64,000 bases of DNA from Lacihabitans soyangensis (GTDB lineage: Bacteria; Bacteroidota; Bacteroidia; Cytophagales; Spirosomataceae): the NCBI RefSeq assembly GCF_024343775.1, contig NZ_RJUF01000011.1, positions 26,801-90,800 on the forward strand, in the 5' to 3' direction. Positions within the stretch are counted from its first letter, which is position 1; every line of letters starts with the position of its first letter. The translations under genes were made by a program, and so were the position numbers. The notes beneath the pieces are model-generated. The model did no database searches and was not told the origin of the DNA. It saw only the letters and a list, made by a program, of their open reading frames with translations. Shown piece by piece: positions 35,653-46,296 of this stretch.

Positions 35653-38358
35653 ATGATTGGTATGAAAAAAAAACTCCTAACACTCACTGCTATGTTGCTC
35701 ATGCTGTCCTTTGCAAATGGGCAGTTGAAAATCAATGAAATTTTGGCCAATAACCAAGGTGCATTTAAAAACTCCATTGTACAACTCAACGACTGGATAG
35801 AATTATATAATACCAGCAACGAAGAAATTGACCTCAGCGGGTGGGGCATATCCGACAACGATTCCATAAAACATATATTTCCCAACGCCGGACTCAAAAT
35901 ACCATCCAAAGGTTATATCGTTTTGGTTGCAAGTGGTAACAAATCCCTGGGCAACAGACACCTTAGTTTCAGCCTAAACGATGACGGTGAAACCATAAAG
36001 TTATTTTCGACAACCGGTAAGGTGGTAGATAAACTGGAGTATCCTGCCATACGAAAAGATGTAGCCTACGGAAGAAAATTTGACGGCTCCACTCGCCTTA
36101 GATATTTTGCTGTGCCTAACCCAGGAACAAGTAATAATGACCAAATTGCCTCAAAAAAAATAACCAAGGCACCGAAATTTTCCAAAAACGGTGGTTTCCA
36201 ATCTCCATTTAGCCTCAAAATTTCTAGATTTTTAAGTAATGCAGACATCTTTTACACCCTAGATGGGTCGGAACCTGTACCTCAGGATAGTTTGAAGGTA
36301 ATTTACGAATACAAAAAAAATTATCAGGAAAATCCGGGAGACCCAGTGGTCAATCAGAAGTTTTCAGCGTCTAAAAATAGTTTTCTCTACAAAGGAAAAA
36401 TAACCATTTCAGAAACAGAACTCGGTGCCAATAAATACAGCCTGATTCCAACTACATTTGCCAAATCTGCAACGTATTTACCCAAAACAAACATTCCCAA
36501 AGCACAAATAGTAAGGGCGATAGCTGTTAAAAAAGGAAAACTACCGAGCGAAATCGTTAGCAATACCTATTTTCATGAGACCAGTAAAAAAAGTCCTTAT
36601 ACATTACCGATAATCTCGTTGGCATTTAATCCCGATGATCTTTTTGATTATGAAAAAGGGATGTATGTGGCCGGAAATACCTTTGATGCTTTCAGAAGAA
36701 CCTCGTTCGAAACGACGGGGCTCTGCACGGTTGGAAACTACTCCAATAGAAGCTCATTTTGGGAAAAAGATGCGAGTTTTGAGCTTTTTGAAAACTCAAA
36801 ACAAAAAATTTGTCAATCTATCACCGCTCGTATACACGGAGGATGTAGTCGTTCTTTTCCTTATAAATCCTTCAAGCTTTTCTCTGATGATAATTTTGAC
36901 AGATACGATCTCATTAGGGAAGAAAAGACGAAAAGTCAGACCAGTGTTGTGCTCCGTAACAGTGGAAACGATTACAATAGAACACTTTTTAAGGATGTTT
37001 TTATACACCAACTGATGAAGCCGCTTAATATCCCCATTCAAGAATTTAGACCCAGTATTGTGTACATTAATGGGGAATATTGGGGAATTCACAACTTACG
37101 TGATAGAGTGGATAACGATTACCTCGAGAATGTTTACGATGTCGACAAAAACAATGTAGACATGATAAAAATAGTTTTTGATGGTCCGGAGGAGATAGAA
37201 TACGGTGACGATAAAGCGTATAATGAACTGAAAAGCTTTTTCAAAAGCAATGGCTTTTCTTCAGCTGAAAATTTTGAAAAGGCCAAGTCTCTCATGGACA
37301 TGGCTAACTTCATAGACTATCAGATAGCACATATTTTTGTCGGAAATATCGATTGGCCACAAAACAACGTAAGACTTTGGCGAGTAAAAACCTCAGAAAT
37401 TGACAAAGCTCCCAAGGATGGTAAATGGCGTTGGGTATTTTTTGATGCTGACCGTTCGCTGGGAGAAACAGTTAATGTCACCCACAATAACTTGTCTGAT
37501 GCTATAAACCGACCCGAGAATTTTATTTTCAACAAATTACTCCAAAACCGAACTTTCAAGACACAGTTCGTAACAAGATTCAGACAACTATTAGACAGCA
37601 CCTTTAAATATGAAAACAGCTCAAAGTTGTATCTTGAAATAAAAAAAATATATGAACCAGAAATAGAAACCCATGTAAAAAGATGGAATATCATATCATC
37701 CAAAGCACAATGGGAGCGTAACTGCGAGGAAGTATTAAGCTATTTAAGGTTCAGGCCTGACATCATTAAAAAGCAGCTTGGAGAGCAATTGGGTTTAGAA
37801 ATGAACGAAGTACAAATTCTGAATCCGATGTCGGCGGAGATTGCCATAAATGGTGAAACTCAGAACACGTCGGTGAACAAATACATTGAAAGAAATAAAA
37901 CACTAAGAATAAAACCTTTACAATCTGATAATAAAACCTTCTCGCATTGGATAATTGGCAACAAAACCTTTTACGAGACCGAAATGGAGGTTCAAATCAA
38001 TTCAGATACAACTATTCTAGCAGTTTTTCAACCCAAAGAGGACTTTATTGCCGAGAAACATGCTGTCGTCGAGTCAGATATATACACCATAAGTCAGGGA
38101 ATATCACCTAACAATGATGGACTCAATGAGTTCTTGGGCTTAGAGTTAAAAAACCAAACAGACGACTTAGAACAGTTTCAAGTATTTGACAAAAACGGAG
38201 TTGAGAAACTTGTAACTTGGGAAAGAAATCCTGAAAATGGCAAAATCGATATTCAATTTAAGGATAAAAATAGACTATCAGCAGGCACTCTATTTTATAT
38301 TTTGAAACTCAAAAATAACCCAAAAATTTATGCCGATTTTATTACGGTTAGTTTTTGA
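35653..38358 (+). CDS. Secreted CotH kinase family protein with lamin-tail and T9SS type B domains
   Basis: The 901-residue protein starts at ATG 35653 or 35662; the latter gives a cleaner signal peptide (MKKKLLTLTAMLLMLSFANG). A lamin-tail domain (about 25-150, DWIELYNTSNEEIDLSGWG) is followed by a CHB_HEX_C-like segment (about 175-220, FYTLDGSEPVPQD). The CotH kinase domain comes next: SITARIHGGCSRSFPYKSFK near 394, YWGIHNLRDRVDNDYLEN near 480, and WRWVFFDADRSLG near 595. The tail (about 815-901, SPNNDGLNEFLGLELKN) is a CHU_C gliding-motility type sorting domain. CotH proteins form a protein-kinase-like family that phosphorylates spore coat proteins in Bacillus; here the target is unknown. 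The gene stands alone. Confidence 0.88.
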   Translation: MIGMKKKLLTLTAMLLMLSFANGQLKINEILANNQGAFKNSIVQLNDWIELYNTSNEEIDLSGWGISDNDSIKHIFPNAGLKIPSKGYIVLVASGNKSLGNRHLSFSLNDDGETIKLFSTTGKVVDKLEYPAIRKDVAYGRKFDGSTRLRYFAVPNPGTSNNDQIASKKITKAPKFSKNGGFQSPFSLKISRFLSNADIFYTLDGSEPVPQDSLKVIYEYKKNYQENPGDPVVNQKFSASKNSFLYKGKITISETELGANKYSLIPTTFAKSATYLPKTNIPKAQIVRAIAVKKGKLPSEIVSNTYFHETSKKSPYTLPIISLAFNPDDLFDYEKGMYVAGNTFDAFRRTSFETTGLCTVGNYSNRSSFWEKDASFELFENSKQKICQSITARIHGGCSRSFPYKSFKLFSDDNFDRYDLIREEKTKSQTSVVLRNSGNDYNRTLFKDVFIHQLMKPLNIPIQEFRPSIVYINGEYWGIHNLRDRVDNDYLENVYDVDKNNVDMIKIVFDGPEEIEYGDDKAYNELKSFFKSNGFSSAENFEKAKSLMDMANFIDYQIAHIFVGNIDWPQNNVRLWRVKTSEIDKAPKDGKWRWVFFDADRSLGETVNVTHNNLSDAINRPENFIFNKLLQNRTFKTQFVTRFRQLLDSTFKYENSSKLYLEIKKIYEPEIETHVKRWNIISSKAQWERNCEEVLSYLRFRPDIIKKQLGEQLGLEMNEVQILNPMSAEIAINGETQNTSVNKYIERNKTLRIKPLQSDNKTFSHWIIGNKTFYETEMEVQINSDTTILAVFQPKEDFIAEKHAVVESDIYTISQGISPNNDGLNEFLGLELKNQTDDLEQFQVFDKNGVEKLVTWERNPENGKIDIQFKDKNRLSAGTLFYILKLKNNPKIYADFITVSF

Positions 38359-38434
38359 GTTAGTCGGGTAAATTTCTACAATCTTATATTTACTTTAATC
38401 CACCCTTTTACGTTATAAAATAGGCTTTTAGGCT

Positions 38435-38442
38435 TATTTTTG
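38435..38442 (+). promoter_or_regulatory. TATTTTTG, -7 box candidate of tamB-tamL
   Basis: An exact TAnnTTTG box 24 bases before the tamB start at 38466. The -33 region (TTAC or GTTA) is a poor match. Confidence 0.35.
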
Positions 38443-38465
38443 TATTTGGTTTTCTCAATCCATAT

Positions 38466-41400
38466 ATGGCTCAAGTGGTTTTTAGACGTATTTTAAAAAC
38501 GCTCGCAATAATTATTCTTTTATTGTTGGTGGCCACTATGGGCTTGATTTTCTACCTAAAATCTCCAAGCGGGCAAAAACAATTGAGTGCTTTTGTAATA
38601 AAAACACTCTCAGACAGACTCAAAACGCCTGTTGAAGGCAACATTTCCTACGGTTTTCCTGATTGGGTTAAAATTGACAATCTCCTTATAAAGGATCAAC
38701 AATCTGATACACTACTGTCAGCAAAACGTGCTTACATAGACCTCGACATGTTGGCCTACCTCGACAATGCACTCAAAATAAACAAATTAGAACTAGAAGG
38801 TTCATTGCTCAATATTTATAAAAAAGATTCTGTTTTTAACTATTCATACGCAATGGCGGCGTTTTCTTCAACAAAGCCTAAGGATTCCACAGCCGTTCCC
38901 TTGAGTTATGAGTTGCAAAGTATTTTGGCCAAAAACTTAATTGTGCGATACTCAGATCCTTCCTCAAAACAAAAACTTCAGGCCAAGTTTGGAGATTTAC
39001 AAACAGGTTTTTCTAAAATTGATATCGAAAAAAATCAATTTTTCCTTAAAAATACATCTCTTGCTAACACCTACTTGGCGGCCAACTTTGGTGAAACTGC
39101 CGAAGATAGTTCGGTGTCAAAAAGCAATTCTAAACTACCGGATATTCAGATTCAAGAGTTTGCGACAAAGAATTTTAACTGGGACGTAGCACTTGGAGGG
39201 AACAAAACAGTAGGAAAAGGAATAAATCTGGATCTCGAAATTGAAAAAATTGATTTGCCGAAAGAAAGCATTTCACTCAATAAATTGGTTGCGAATGCCG
39301 ATAATATCACTTATTCTGGAATGAAAGGTCCGAAGACCGTGGCCGGGCAACTCAATTTTCAAGATTTGGGCTTGACTGATTTTGTTCTGAAAACACAAAA
39401 ATTATCTTACAACAAAGAAAAAATCGAGGGCGAAATTTTAAAATTGTCGGTAAAAGAAAAGTCTGGATTTGAAATCAAAGAACTTACAGGCTCTTCGGTT
39501 CTGAAAAACAAAAAGTTAGTACTAGAAAACCTCAACCTGAAAACCAATAACTCTGAACTAAAGTCAAAAGCCGAAATCGTATTAAATCCAACAGATTTAA
39601 CAAAAAGCGTCTTTTCTTATCAATTGATATCGAGCAACTTATCTGCCACAGACGCATTGTATTTCAACAGAGAACTTTCTAAAAATCCATATTTCCAGAA
39701 CATTTCAAAAGACAAAATTTCATTGATTGGAAAGTTCTATGGCGATTTATCCAATCTGAAATTTGAAAAAGTGAATTTGAAAGGTATACAAAATTCAAGT
39801 CTGAGTTTTTCAGGAACGGTTAAAGATCTGAACAACCCGCTTTTCGATTTAAACATTGCTAGTCTCACCTCCTCCAAGGCAGATGTCTTACGTCTGTTAC
39901 CAGCTGACGTTTTACCAGAAAACGTAAATATTCCAAATAATTTTACCCTCAAAGGTTCTGTTAAAGGCAAAATTGCTGATTTCAACTCTGATTTGACCAT
40001 AAGCTCTGAACAAGGCATTGCTCATTTGAACAGCCGTATCATCAATAGCTCAGGAGGTTTGGCATATTCTGGAAAGCTAAACACCCAAGCCTATAAAGTT
40101 GGAGATTTGATGAACAACCCAACAATAGGGTCCATAAGCTCTGTCTTAGAATTTAAAGGCAAAGGAACAAGCCTCAAAACGGCCGATTTGATGCTATCAG
40201 GCAATGTTTCCGAGGCTTTTTATGAAGGTAAAAAATACCAGAATATTACTTTTTCAGGAGATTTAAAGAATCAAATATTCAATACCAAATTAGCTGTAAA
40301 CGACCCTAGTGCAGGCTTTACTTGGGAGGGAAAAGTGGACCTTTCAAAACCAATCATAGAATTGGAAGGTAAATCCAAACTTGACTTTGTTAATCTCCAA
40401 AAACTCGGAATCACTCAAGAAAATATAATAATAAAAGGAGATATTGACCTTAAAAACATTGTACTAGACCCGAAATCGCCCTTTATAGACTTTCAGGGTA
40501 AAAATATAAATGTTTACAAAGACGACGTACTGTTCCCTATAGGCGATATAAAAGTTATCACCTCTACCAAAGATGGTAACAATAAATTGGAAGCCACTAC
40601 CTCATTCATAAACCTCTCACTTTCAGGGGACTTTGACTACAATCAGCTTCAAAACATCATGTTGAATGAGGTTAATAATTACTTCAAACTATTGAATTTC
40701 AAACCTACGTTGGTACAAAATTCTTATAATTTCAGACTTGATGGCAAAGTGAGTTACAATCCTGTCTTTAGTGCCTTTTTGCCAGCTGTAAAATCATTCT
40801 CAGATGTGGTAGTGCATGCCACATTACAAAGTGAAGGCGATATACCCATAGAAGGAAGTGTGCAAATTCCGTTTCTGCAATACGACTCTATTAAAGTTTA
40901 TAATACAAATTTCGACTATTCAGGAGACCGAAAAGCACTTAAATATCAACTACTTACCAAGCAGATAACTAACAATGACCTAAGAGTTAGAAACGCCAGT
41001 TTGGTTGGAAAACTCGAAAACAACATAGGTAGTTTTGATTTGTCAGTAAAAGACTCTTTGGACCAAGATATACACTCGCTCACCGGTTTTGTTCAGAGTG
41101 TAAACAACCAACTTCAAATTAGTTTTGACGAAGATGGTAGCATGCTGTATTACGAACCTTGGGCAGGAAATCCTTACGGCAGCATAACTTATTCTTCAGC
41201 AGGGATATTGATTAATGATGTGATTTTTACTTCAAAAAATCAGATTCTAAGAGTGAGTAGTTTGAATGATGAACCCAACGGCCCACTTCATGTCTTTTCC
41301 CAAAACATCGACCTCAACTTTCTAGCCCAAGCTTTTCTCCAAGACTCTGCTTTTGTGGCGGGTTACGCAGATCTAGACCTAGAAATACTGAATTACATGG

Positions 41401-43259
41401 AAGGTACGCCGTCTTTTACAGGGGATGTGCTTGTGACTGATTTTGAGATGAATAAAACAAAACTCGGCACGTTAGAAGGAAAGGCTGAGAGTAATTCTTT
41501 AGAGCAAATCAGATTAACGGCTACATTGAAAGGAGAAGTAACCGATTTGGACGTAAAAGGTTATTATTATCCAAAAAAAGAAGAGTCTTTGGACTTTAAT
41601 GCCGACATAAAGAACATAGATTTGGCTGCTATTCAATACTTTGTAAAGGATGTTATCAGTAGCGTGGATGGCAACGTATCGGGTAAATTTGAGATAAAAG
41701 GTTCTACAGAGAAGCCCATTGTCAAAGGAGAGGCCTTATTTCCGAAATTTAATTTTGTACTTGTAGAAACGGGTGCAAAACTCAAACTTATTAAGCAAAA
41801 AGTCTCATTAAAAGATCAGAAAGCAATATTCGACCATGTGGTACTTCAAGATGAGGATGACAAAAAAATGGACCTCAATGGCAGGGTAGATTTCTCAGCT
41901 ATGCCAAATTACTCTTACGATTTTGACATTGAAACCGATGAATTCAAGCTCATTAATGCTAAGACTGGCCAAAGTGAGCTATTCAAAGGTGCAGGATACG
42001 TGGGAGCTGACCTCCAGCTTACGGGCAGAAACTTAGACTTTAGACTCACAGGGGATATAGATGTTAAAGATAAAACAGACTTAACTTTATTGCTTTCAGA
42101 TGAAAGCGATGCCGTTTCAGACATGGAATCGGTTGTAAAATTTGTAGATTTCGATGCTCCAAAAACTGTCAAAACGGAAACTAAGAAAGAAGTATTGAGT
42201 TTTGCCAATGCTGTGAACATCAATGTGGATGTACCCACAAAAGCTACTTTGAAAATCCTGATGGATCCCATCACAGGCGATTTGATGAGTGTGAATGGTA
42301 GCGGAAAACTCAATGTTGGATTTGATAATACAGGAGATCTGTTCATTTTAGGAAGATATGACATCGAAACCGGAAAGTATGAACTGACCTATCAAGCCAT
42401 AAAAAAGGCCTTTGCCATAAACCCCTCAAGTAAAAGCCACATCGTGTGGTCAGGTGATCCTATGTCGGCCTTGTTAGACATTACGGCTGAGTTTAATGCC
42501 GGCAAAAAGGCACTGTTAACTTACCCGTTTGAAAAAAGCTCTACCACTGATAGACTTAAAAGTTCGAAAATTATTGTACCTATTCGGGTGGATTTAAGGG
42601 TAATGGGCGTGCTATCTTCGCCCGATATCAAGTTTGAATTGGTAGCCAATGCCGCAGATTTGTCGGATTTAAAAACAGCTGTTGAGGAGGAAGGATTCAG
42701 AACCATCGCTGATAACGGTACCAAATCAACCAACGACGAAGAATTTAAAAGATATCAATCAACCATCAATGCCAATGCCATTATGCTGCTTGTAGGTGGT
42801 GGCTTTAATGCAGCTCAGATTGGTGAAAATATAACCAATTATGAAAACCTAGCCCGTCAAAAAGTGAGTGATTTGATATCGAATCAATTGGACAAATATG
42901 CTTCCGGACTTATTAAAGGAATTGATTTAGACCTTGGTTTGCAATCGGGATACAACACCACCAATGATTTCAGAAACACCAACCTAAACCTAGGAGTAAG
43001 TAAAAAACTGGCCAATGACAGAATCTCGATTTCGGTTGGTAAAAACTTTGAGCTGGAGAACAAAGATTTAAAATCAGATGAGATTTTTGACAATATTGAA
43101 GCCAATTGGCAAATAACCAAAGACGGCAGATATAGACTAAAAGTTTTCCGAAAAAACCTCAACCAAATGGTAATTGAGGGCTCAGTAGTAGAAACAGGCG
43201 TTGGTTTTATCATAGCCATAGATTACGAAACTTGGAAAGAACTGATGAAAGGCAAATGA
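38466..43259 (+). CDS. tamB: TamB-family translocation/assembly protein (DUF490)
   Basis: The 1597-residue protein has one N-terminal transmembrane segment (about 12-32, IIILLLLVATMGLIFYL) followed by a very long series of AsmA-like beta-repeat units with high Ser/Asn/Lys content. The C-terminal third matches DUF490/TamB (LTYQAIKKAFAINPSSKSHI near 1308, then RLKVFRKNLNQMVIEGSVVE near 1560). TamB-like proteins span the periplasm as a lipid-lined groove and pair with an Omp85 protein to move lipid or assemble envelope parts. Here the partner, TamL, is encoded directly downstream with a four-base ATGA overlap. The pair is probably essential or important in this phylum, which is known for other members rather than shown here. 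Confidence 0.92.
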   Translation: MAQVVFRRILKTLAIIILLLLVATMGLIFYLKSPSGQKQLSAFVIKTLSDRLKTPVEGNISYGFPDWVKIDNLLIKDQQSDTLLSAKRAYIDLDMLAYLDNALKINKLELEGSLLNIYKKDSVFNYSYAMAAFSSTKPKDSTAVPLSYELQSILAKNLIVRYSDPSSKQKLQAKFGDLQTGFSKIDIEKNQFFLKNTSLANTYLAANFGETAEDSSVSKSNSKLPDIQIQEFATKNFNWDVALGGNKTVGKGINLDLEIEKIDLPKESISLNKLVANADNITYSGMKGPKTVAGQLNFQDLGLTDFVLKTQKLSYNKEKIEGEILKLSVKEKSGFEIKELTGSSVLKNKKLVLENLNLKTNNSELKSKAEIVLNPTDLTKSVFSYQLISSNLSATDALYFNRELSKNPYFQNISKDKISLIGKFYGDLSNLKFEKVNLKGIQNSSLSFSGTVKDLNNPLFDLNIASLTSSKADVLRLLPADVLPENVNIPNNFTLKGSVKGKIADFNSDLTISSEQGIAHLNSRIINSSGGLAYSGKLNTQAYKVGDLMNNPTIGSISSVLEFKGKGTSLKTADLMLSGNVSEAFYEGKKYQNITFSGDLKNQIFNTKLAVNDPSAGFTWEGKVDLSKPIIELEGKSKLDFVNLQKLGITQENIIIKGDIDLKNIVLDPKSPFIDFQGKNINVYKDDVLFPIGDIKVITSTKDGNNKLEATTSFINLSLSGDFDYNQLQNIMLNEVNNYFKLLNFKPTLVQNSYNFRLDGKVSYNPVFSAFLPAVKSFSDVVVHATLQSEGDIPIEGSVQIPFLQYDSIKVYNTNFDYSGDRKALKYQLLTKQITNNDLRVRNASLVGKLENNIGSFDLSVKDSLDQDIHSLTGFVQSVNNQLQISFDEDGSMLYYEPWAGNPYGSITYSSAGILINDVIFTSKNQILRVSSLNDEPNGPLHVFSQNIDLNFLAQAFLQDSAFVAGYADLDLEILNYMEGTPSFTGDVLVTDFEMNKTKLGTLEGKAESNSLEQIRLTATLKGEVTDLDVKGYYYPKKEESLDFNADIKNIDLAAIQYFVKDVISSVDGNVSGKFEIKGSTEKPIVKGEALFPKFNFVLVETGAKLKLIKQKVSLKDQKAIFDHVVLQDEDDKKMDLNGRVDFSAMPNYSYDFDIETDEFKLINAKTGQSELFKGAGYVGADLQLTGRNLDFRLTGDIDVKDKTDLTLLLSDESDAVSDMESVVKFVDFDAPKTVKTETKKEVLSFANAVNINVDVPTKATLKILMDPITGDLMSVNGSGKLNVGFDNTGDLFILGRYDIETGKYELTYQAIKKAFAINPSSKSHIVWSGDPMSALLDITAEFNAGKKALLTYPFEKSSTTDRLKSSKIIVPIRVDLRVMGVLSSPDIKFELVANAADLSDLKTAVEEEGFRTIADNGTKSTNDEEFKRYQSTINANAIMLLVGGGFNAAQIGENITNYENLARQKVSDLISNQLDKYASGLIKGIDLDLGLQSGYNTTNDFRNTNLNLGVSKKLANDRISISVGKNFELENKDLKSDEIFDNIEANWQITKDGRYRLKVFRKNLNQMVIEGSVVETGVGFIIAIDYETWKELMKGK

Positions 43260-45574
43260 AATTGACCAAATACATATTGACAGTTTTGATATTTGCAGGA
43301 CTTATAAGTTCCTGTAAAGTGGCCAAGAAATTGCCTCCTGGTGAAAAACTTTATGCGGGAGCATCTTTAAAAATCATAAAAAATGACAGTTTAGATTCTG
43401 AAAAACTTCCAGAATTAAAGGAGGAGTTGCTCGCACTAACTCGTCCATTGCCAAACACTACTTTACCCTTGCCGTTCCTGAGCCATTATCCTTACAAAGT
43501 GGGTTTCTACTATTTCTTCGGAACAACCAAAAAAGAAAAAGGCATAAAGTCCTGGTTAAAAAAGAACTTAACTGAAGAACCTGTTTTCATAAATGCCGCC
43601 CTTGTAGATAAAAATGCCGCAAATTTAGAGGCAGTACTAAAAACCAAAGGCTATTTTAATGCCAAAGTGGCTGGCAAATTTGACCCAAAGAAAACGCTGG
43701 CAGCTGCAGAATATACGGCCACACTTAACCGCCGATTTGCCATTGACAGCGTTATTTTTGTTAAAAATGAAGGAAAATTTGGTGAAGATTTTGATAAAGC
43801 CACTTCTAACTTTAAACCAGGGCAATATTTTGACTTAAATAATCTAAAACTCTCTCGGCTAAATATAGACAAAGAGCTCAGAAACGAAGGGTATTTCCAT
43901 TTTAAGCCGGACTATGTCGGAATAGAGGCTGATACGACCATTAAACCAAAAAAGGTGGTACTCAAAGTTGGCCCGAAACCCGAGATACCTGTCTTGGCCA
44001 AAAGACAGTATCAAATCAACGATATTTTTGTAAATATTGACACAAAAACAGAGGTAGTAACCAATTCAGACCCCAATTCTCTGGACTTTTTCCGGGGTTT
44101 AATATTGGATGACCCTAACAAAAAATACAAGGAAACTATATTTTCTGATGCTATAGCGTTTAGGCCAGGTACTTTTTTCAACAATGACCTGCAATCCATC
44201 ACCAACAACCGCCTTATAGGATTGTCAAATTTTAAATTTATAAAAAGCCATTATGAAGTGGTAAATCGCTTGGATTCCACGCTGATTGACGTTTATTATA
44301 ACCTTCAGACCAACAAACCAAAATCTCTTAGAGTAGAAGCCAATGCTATCACGCGGTCTAGCGGTTTAGCTGGATCGCAGCTGAGCCTTAACTGGCAGAA
44401 TATCAACACCTTCAGAGGCGGAGAGTTTTTCAAATTGTCGCTCAATGGTAACTTTGAGCTGCAAGTTGGTGGAAACAAAGCCAGCGAATATAGAGACAAT
44501 TACCGTTTGGGAGCCGATGCCCAGTTTAATATTCCGAGATTTGTGGCTCCATTTATAAAAATTGACCCAGAAGTAAGCAAGGTTTTGCCCAAAACACAGA
44601 TTAAACTAGGCTATGAAAGTTTTATAAAAACGGGACTTTACAACTTAAACTCTGCCAGAGCATCGCTGAATTATGCCTGGACACGCGGGCGTGGGATAGA
44701 ACACTCTCTGAAACCAATCGGAGTTAACCTCGTTAAATCATCTAACATCAGCACAGTTTTTATTGACGAAATTTTTGCGGATCCAAGACTATTGATAATT
44801 CTAGAAAATCAGTTTATTGCGGGTGGAGCCTACGAGATTACAGTTAGCCCTAAACAGTACGGAAAAAGTAATTTTTCTTACAGAGGGAGTTTTGATTTTG
44901 CAGGAAATGTGTTTGGTTTGATTGATAAAGTACGGAATAATCCAGAGAAAACTGGAAGAATGTTTGGGGAAAACTTCTCTCAATTCGCCAGATTCGAGAA
45001 TGATTTGAGATATAAACATGACTTTAATCCAACCATTACCTGGGCAAATAGAGCTATCGTAGGTTTAGGTGTACCTTACGGAAATTCACTTCAATTGCCA
45101 TTTGTAAGTCAATTTTTTGTTGGTGGAAACAACTCACTTCGGGCGTTTCGGGCAAGAGGAGTTGGGCCCGGAACCTATGAAAAAAAAGGTACTGCAGCTG
45201 AGGAATTTCTTGGAAATAACACTGGCGATGTAAAACTTGAGCTAAACACTGAGCTAAGGTTTAAGTTTAATAATTTCTTAAATACGGCCTTGTTTGTAGA
45301 TGCTGGTAATGTGTGGATGTACAAAGACGAGTACATATATGGCGAAGGCTCGCTTTTTAGCAAAAATTTCTACAAGGAATTGGCCGTCGGAACAGGCCTT
45401 GGCTTCAGGTTTGACTTTTCGTTTATTATTTTCCGAATTGATGTGGCTACGCCAGTAGTAAAACCATGGTTACCAGTTGGTGACAAATGGGTTTTAAAAG
45501 ACATTAAACCATTTGATAAAACTTGGAGAAAAGAGAATGTCATCTGGAATTTTGCCGTCGGTTTGCCGTTTTAG
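43256..45574 (+). CDS. tamL: Translocation and assembly module lipoprotein TamL (Omp85 superfamily)
   Basis: From the ATG at 43256, overlapping the tamB stop by four bases, the protein has 772 residues and a lipoprotein signal ending ISSC (Cys20). The frame stays open 24 bases upstream but that part lies inside tamB. POTRA-like domains take up the first half (for example KGYFNAKVAGKFDPKK and LRNEGYFHFKPDY), and an Omp85 beta-barrel the second half: SQFFVGGNNSLRAFRARGVG near 620 holds the family's LRGF-like loop, and NTELRFKFNNFLNTALFVDAG follows. The lipid anchor distinguishes TamL from TamA. Its stop codon overlaps that of the convergent LytTR gene by three bases. Confidence 0.93.
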   Translation: MKLTKYILTVLIFAGLISSCKVAKKLPPGEKLYAGASLKIIKNDSLDSEKLPELKEELLALTRPLPNTTLPLPFLSHYPYKVGFYYFFGTTKKEKGIKSWLKKNLTEEPVFINAALVDKNAANLEAVLKTKGYFNAKVAGKFDPKKTLAAAEYTATLNRRFAIDSVIFVKNEGKFGEDFDKATSNFKPGQYFDLNNLKLSRLNIDKELRNEGYFHFKPDYVGIEADTTIKPKKVVLKVGPKPEIPVLAKRQYQINDIFVNIDTKTEVVTNSDPNSLDFFRGLILDDPNKKYKETIFSDAIAFRPGTFFNNDLQSITNNRLIGLSNFKFIKSHYEVVNRLDSTLIDVYYNLQTNKPKSLRVEANAITRSSGLAGSQLSLNWQNINTFRGGEFFKLSLNGNFELQVGGNKASEYRDNYRLGADAQFNIPRFVAPFIKIDPEVSKVLPKTQIKLGYESFIKTGLYNLNSARASLNYAWTRGRGIEHSLKPIGVNLVKSSNISTVFIDEIFADPRLLIILENQFIAGGAYEITVSPKQYGKSNFSYRGSFDFAGNVFGLIDKVRNNPEKTGRMFGENFSQFARFENDLRYKHDFNPTITWANRAIVGLGVPYGNSLQLPFVSQFFVGGNNSLRAFRARGVGPGTYEKKGTAAEEFLGNNTGDVKLELNTELRFKFNNFLNTALFVDAGNVWMYKDEYIYGEGSLFSKNFYKELAVGTGLGFRFDFSFIIFRIDVATPVVKPWLPVGDKWVLKDIKPFDKTWRKENVIWNFAVGLPF

Positions 45575-46296
45575 AAAATCAACTTTTTTATGTTTTCCAT
45601 GTAGGATCTACTAACTCTTACCACATGGCCATTCTGCATGATGATGTCATAGCTATTCAGGTTTTTTTGTATTTCTTTGATGAAATCAATGTTTATTATC
45701 GCCGATCGGTGCACCCTAATGAATTTCTGAGGGTCTAGTTTCTGTTCCAAAACACTTATTCCAAAATTACTCAAGTGCTTCTGACCATGAGTTACCAACT
45801 CCGAATAGTCTCTTTCGGCGGTAATGTAAATGATGTTCGAAACTGTAACAGCCACCAATTTTTGATTTTGGTTAACCAATATTTTTTCAGGATAGGTTTT
45901 GGTATTTATGATGCTCTCCGCCAGCGGTTTTACTGAGCTTAAGTTATCAGTAGATCTAAGTTTTTGAATGGCCGCATTGAAACGCTCTCGGGTGTAGGGT
46001 TTTAAAAGATAATCTACAGCATGCACCTCAAAAGCCTCCAGAGCATATTTATCATAAGCTGTCGAAAATATGATTTGCGGAATCTCCTCCAGATGTTTTA
46101 GAACCTCAAATCCTGTAAGACCAGGCATTTGGATGTCCATAAAAACAATATCTGGCTTAAATTCATTGATGATTTTAACAGCATCTACCCCGTTATTGGC
46201 CTCACCAATGAGAATCAAATTCTCATGCTCTTTCAAATATTGATTGATGAGTGTTCTTCCTGCCGCTTCGTCGTCGACGATTATAACTTTCTTCAT
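45571..46296 (-). CDS. LytTR-family response regulator
   Basis: The 241-residue protein has a receiver domain with Asp9/Asp10 in VDDE and the phosphorylated residue Asp54 in VFMDIQMPGLTG, then Lys in the PYTRER loop. The C-terminal LytTR DNA-binding domain runs from about 140 to 238 (YITAERDYSELVTHG, KFIRVHRSAIIN, VRVSRSYMENIKK). It is encoded just after the LytS-type kinase gene, overlapping by four bases, and would be its partner. Targets may include the outer-membrane receptor gene that reads away from the kinase gene. The stop codon overlaps the convergent tamL stop. Confidence 0.94.
   Translation of the reverse strand: MKKVIIVDDEAAGRTLINQYLKEHENLILIGEANNGVDAVKIINEFKPDIVFMDIQMPGLTGFEVLKHLEEIPQIIFSTAYDKYALEAFEVHAVDYLLKPYTRERFNAAIQKLRSTDNLSSVKPLAESIINTKTYPEKILVNQNQKLVAVTVSNIIYITAERDYSELVTHGQKHLSNFGISVLEQKLDPQKFIRVHRSAIINIDFIKEIQKNLNSYDIIMQNGHVVRVSRSYMENIKKLIF

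Noticed and set aside
35484..35738. Plus-strand frame of 84 codons between xylA and the CotH gene
   Set aside because: It begins inside the xylA terminator, overlaps the CotH start in another frame, and has no family-like features.
43232..43255. In-frame extension of TamL into tamB
   Set aside because: The lipoprotein signal begins at ATG 43256, with the usual four-base ATGA overlap.
45523..45738. Plus-strand frame of 71 codons after tamL
   Set aside because: It is antisense to the LytTR gene and in a different frame from tamL.
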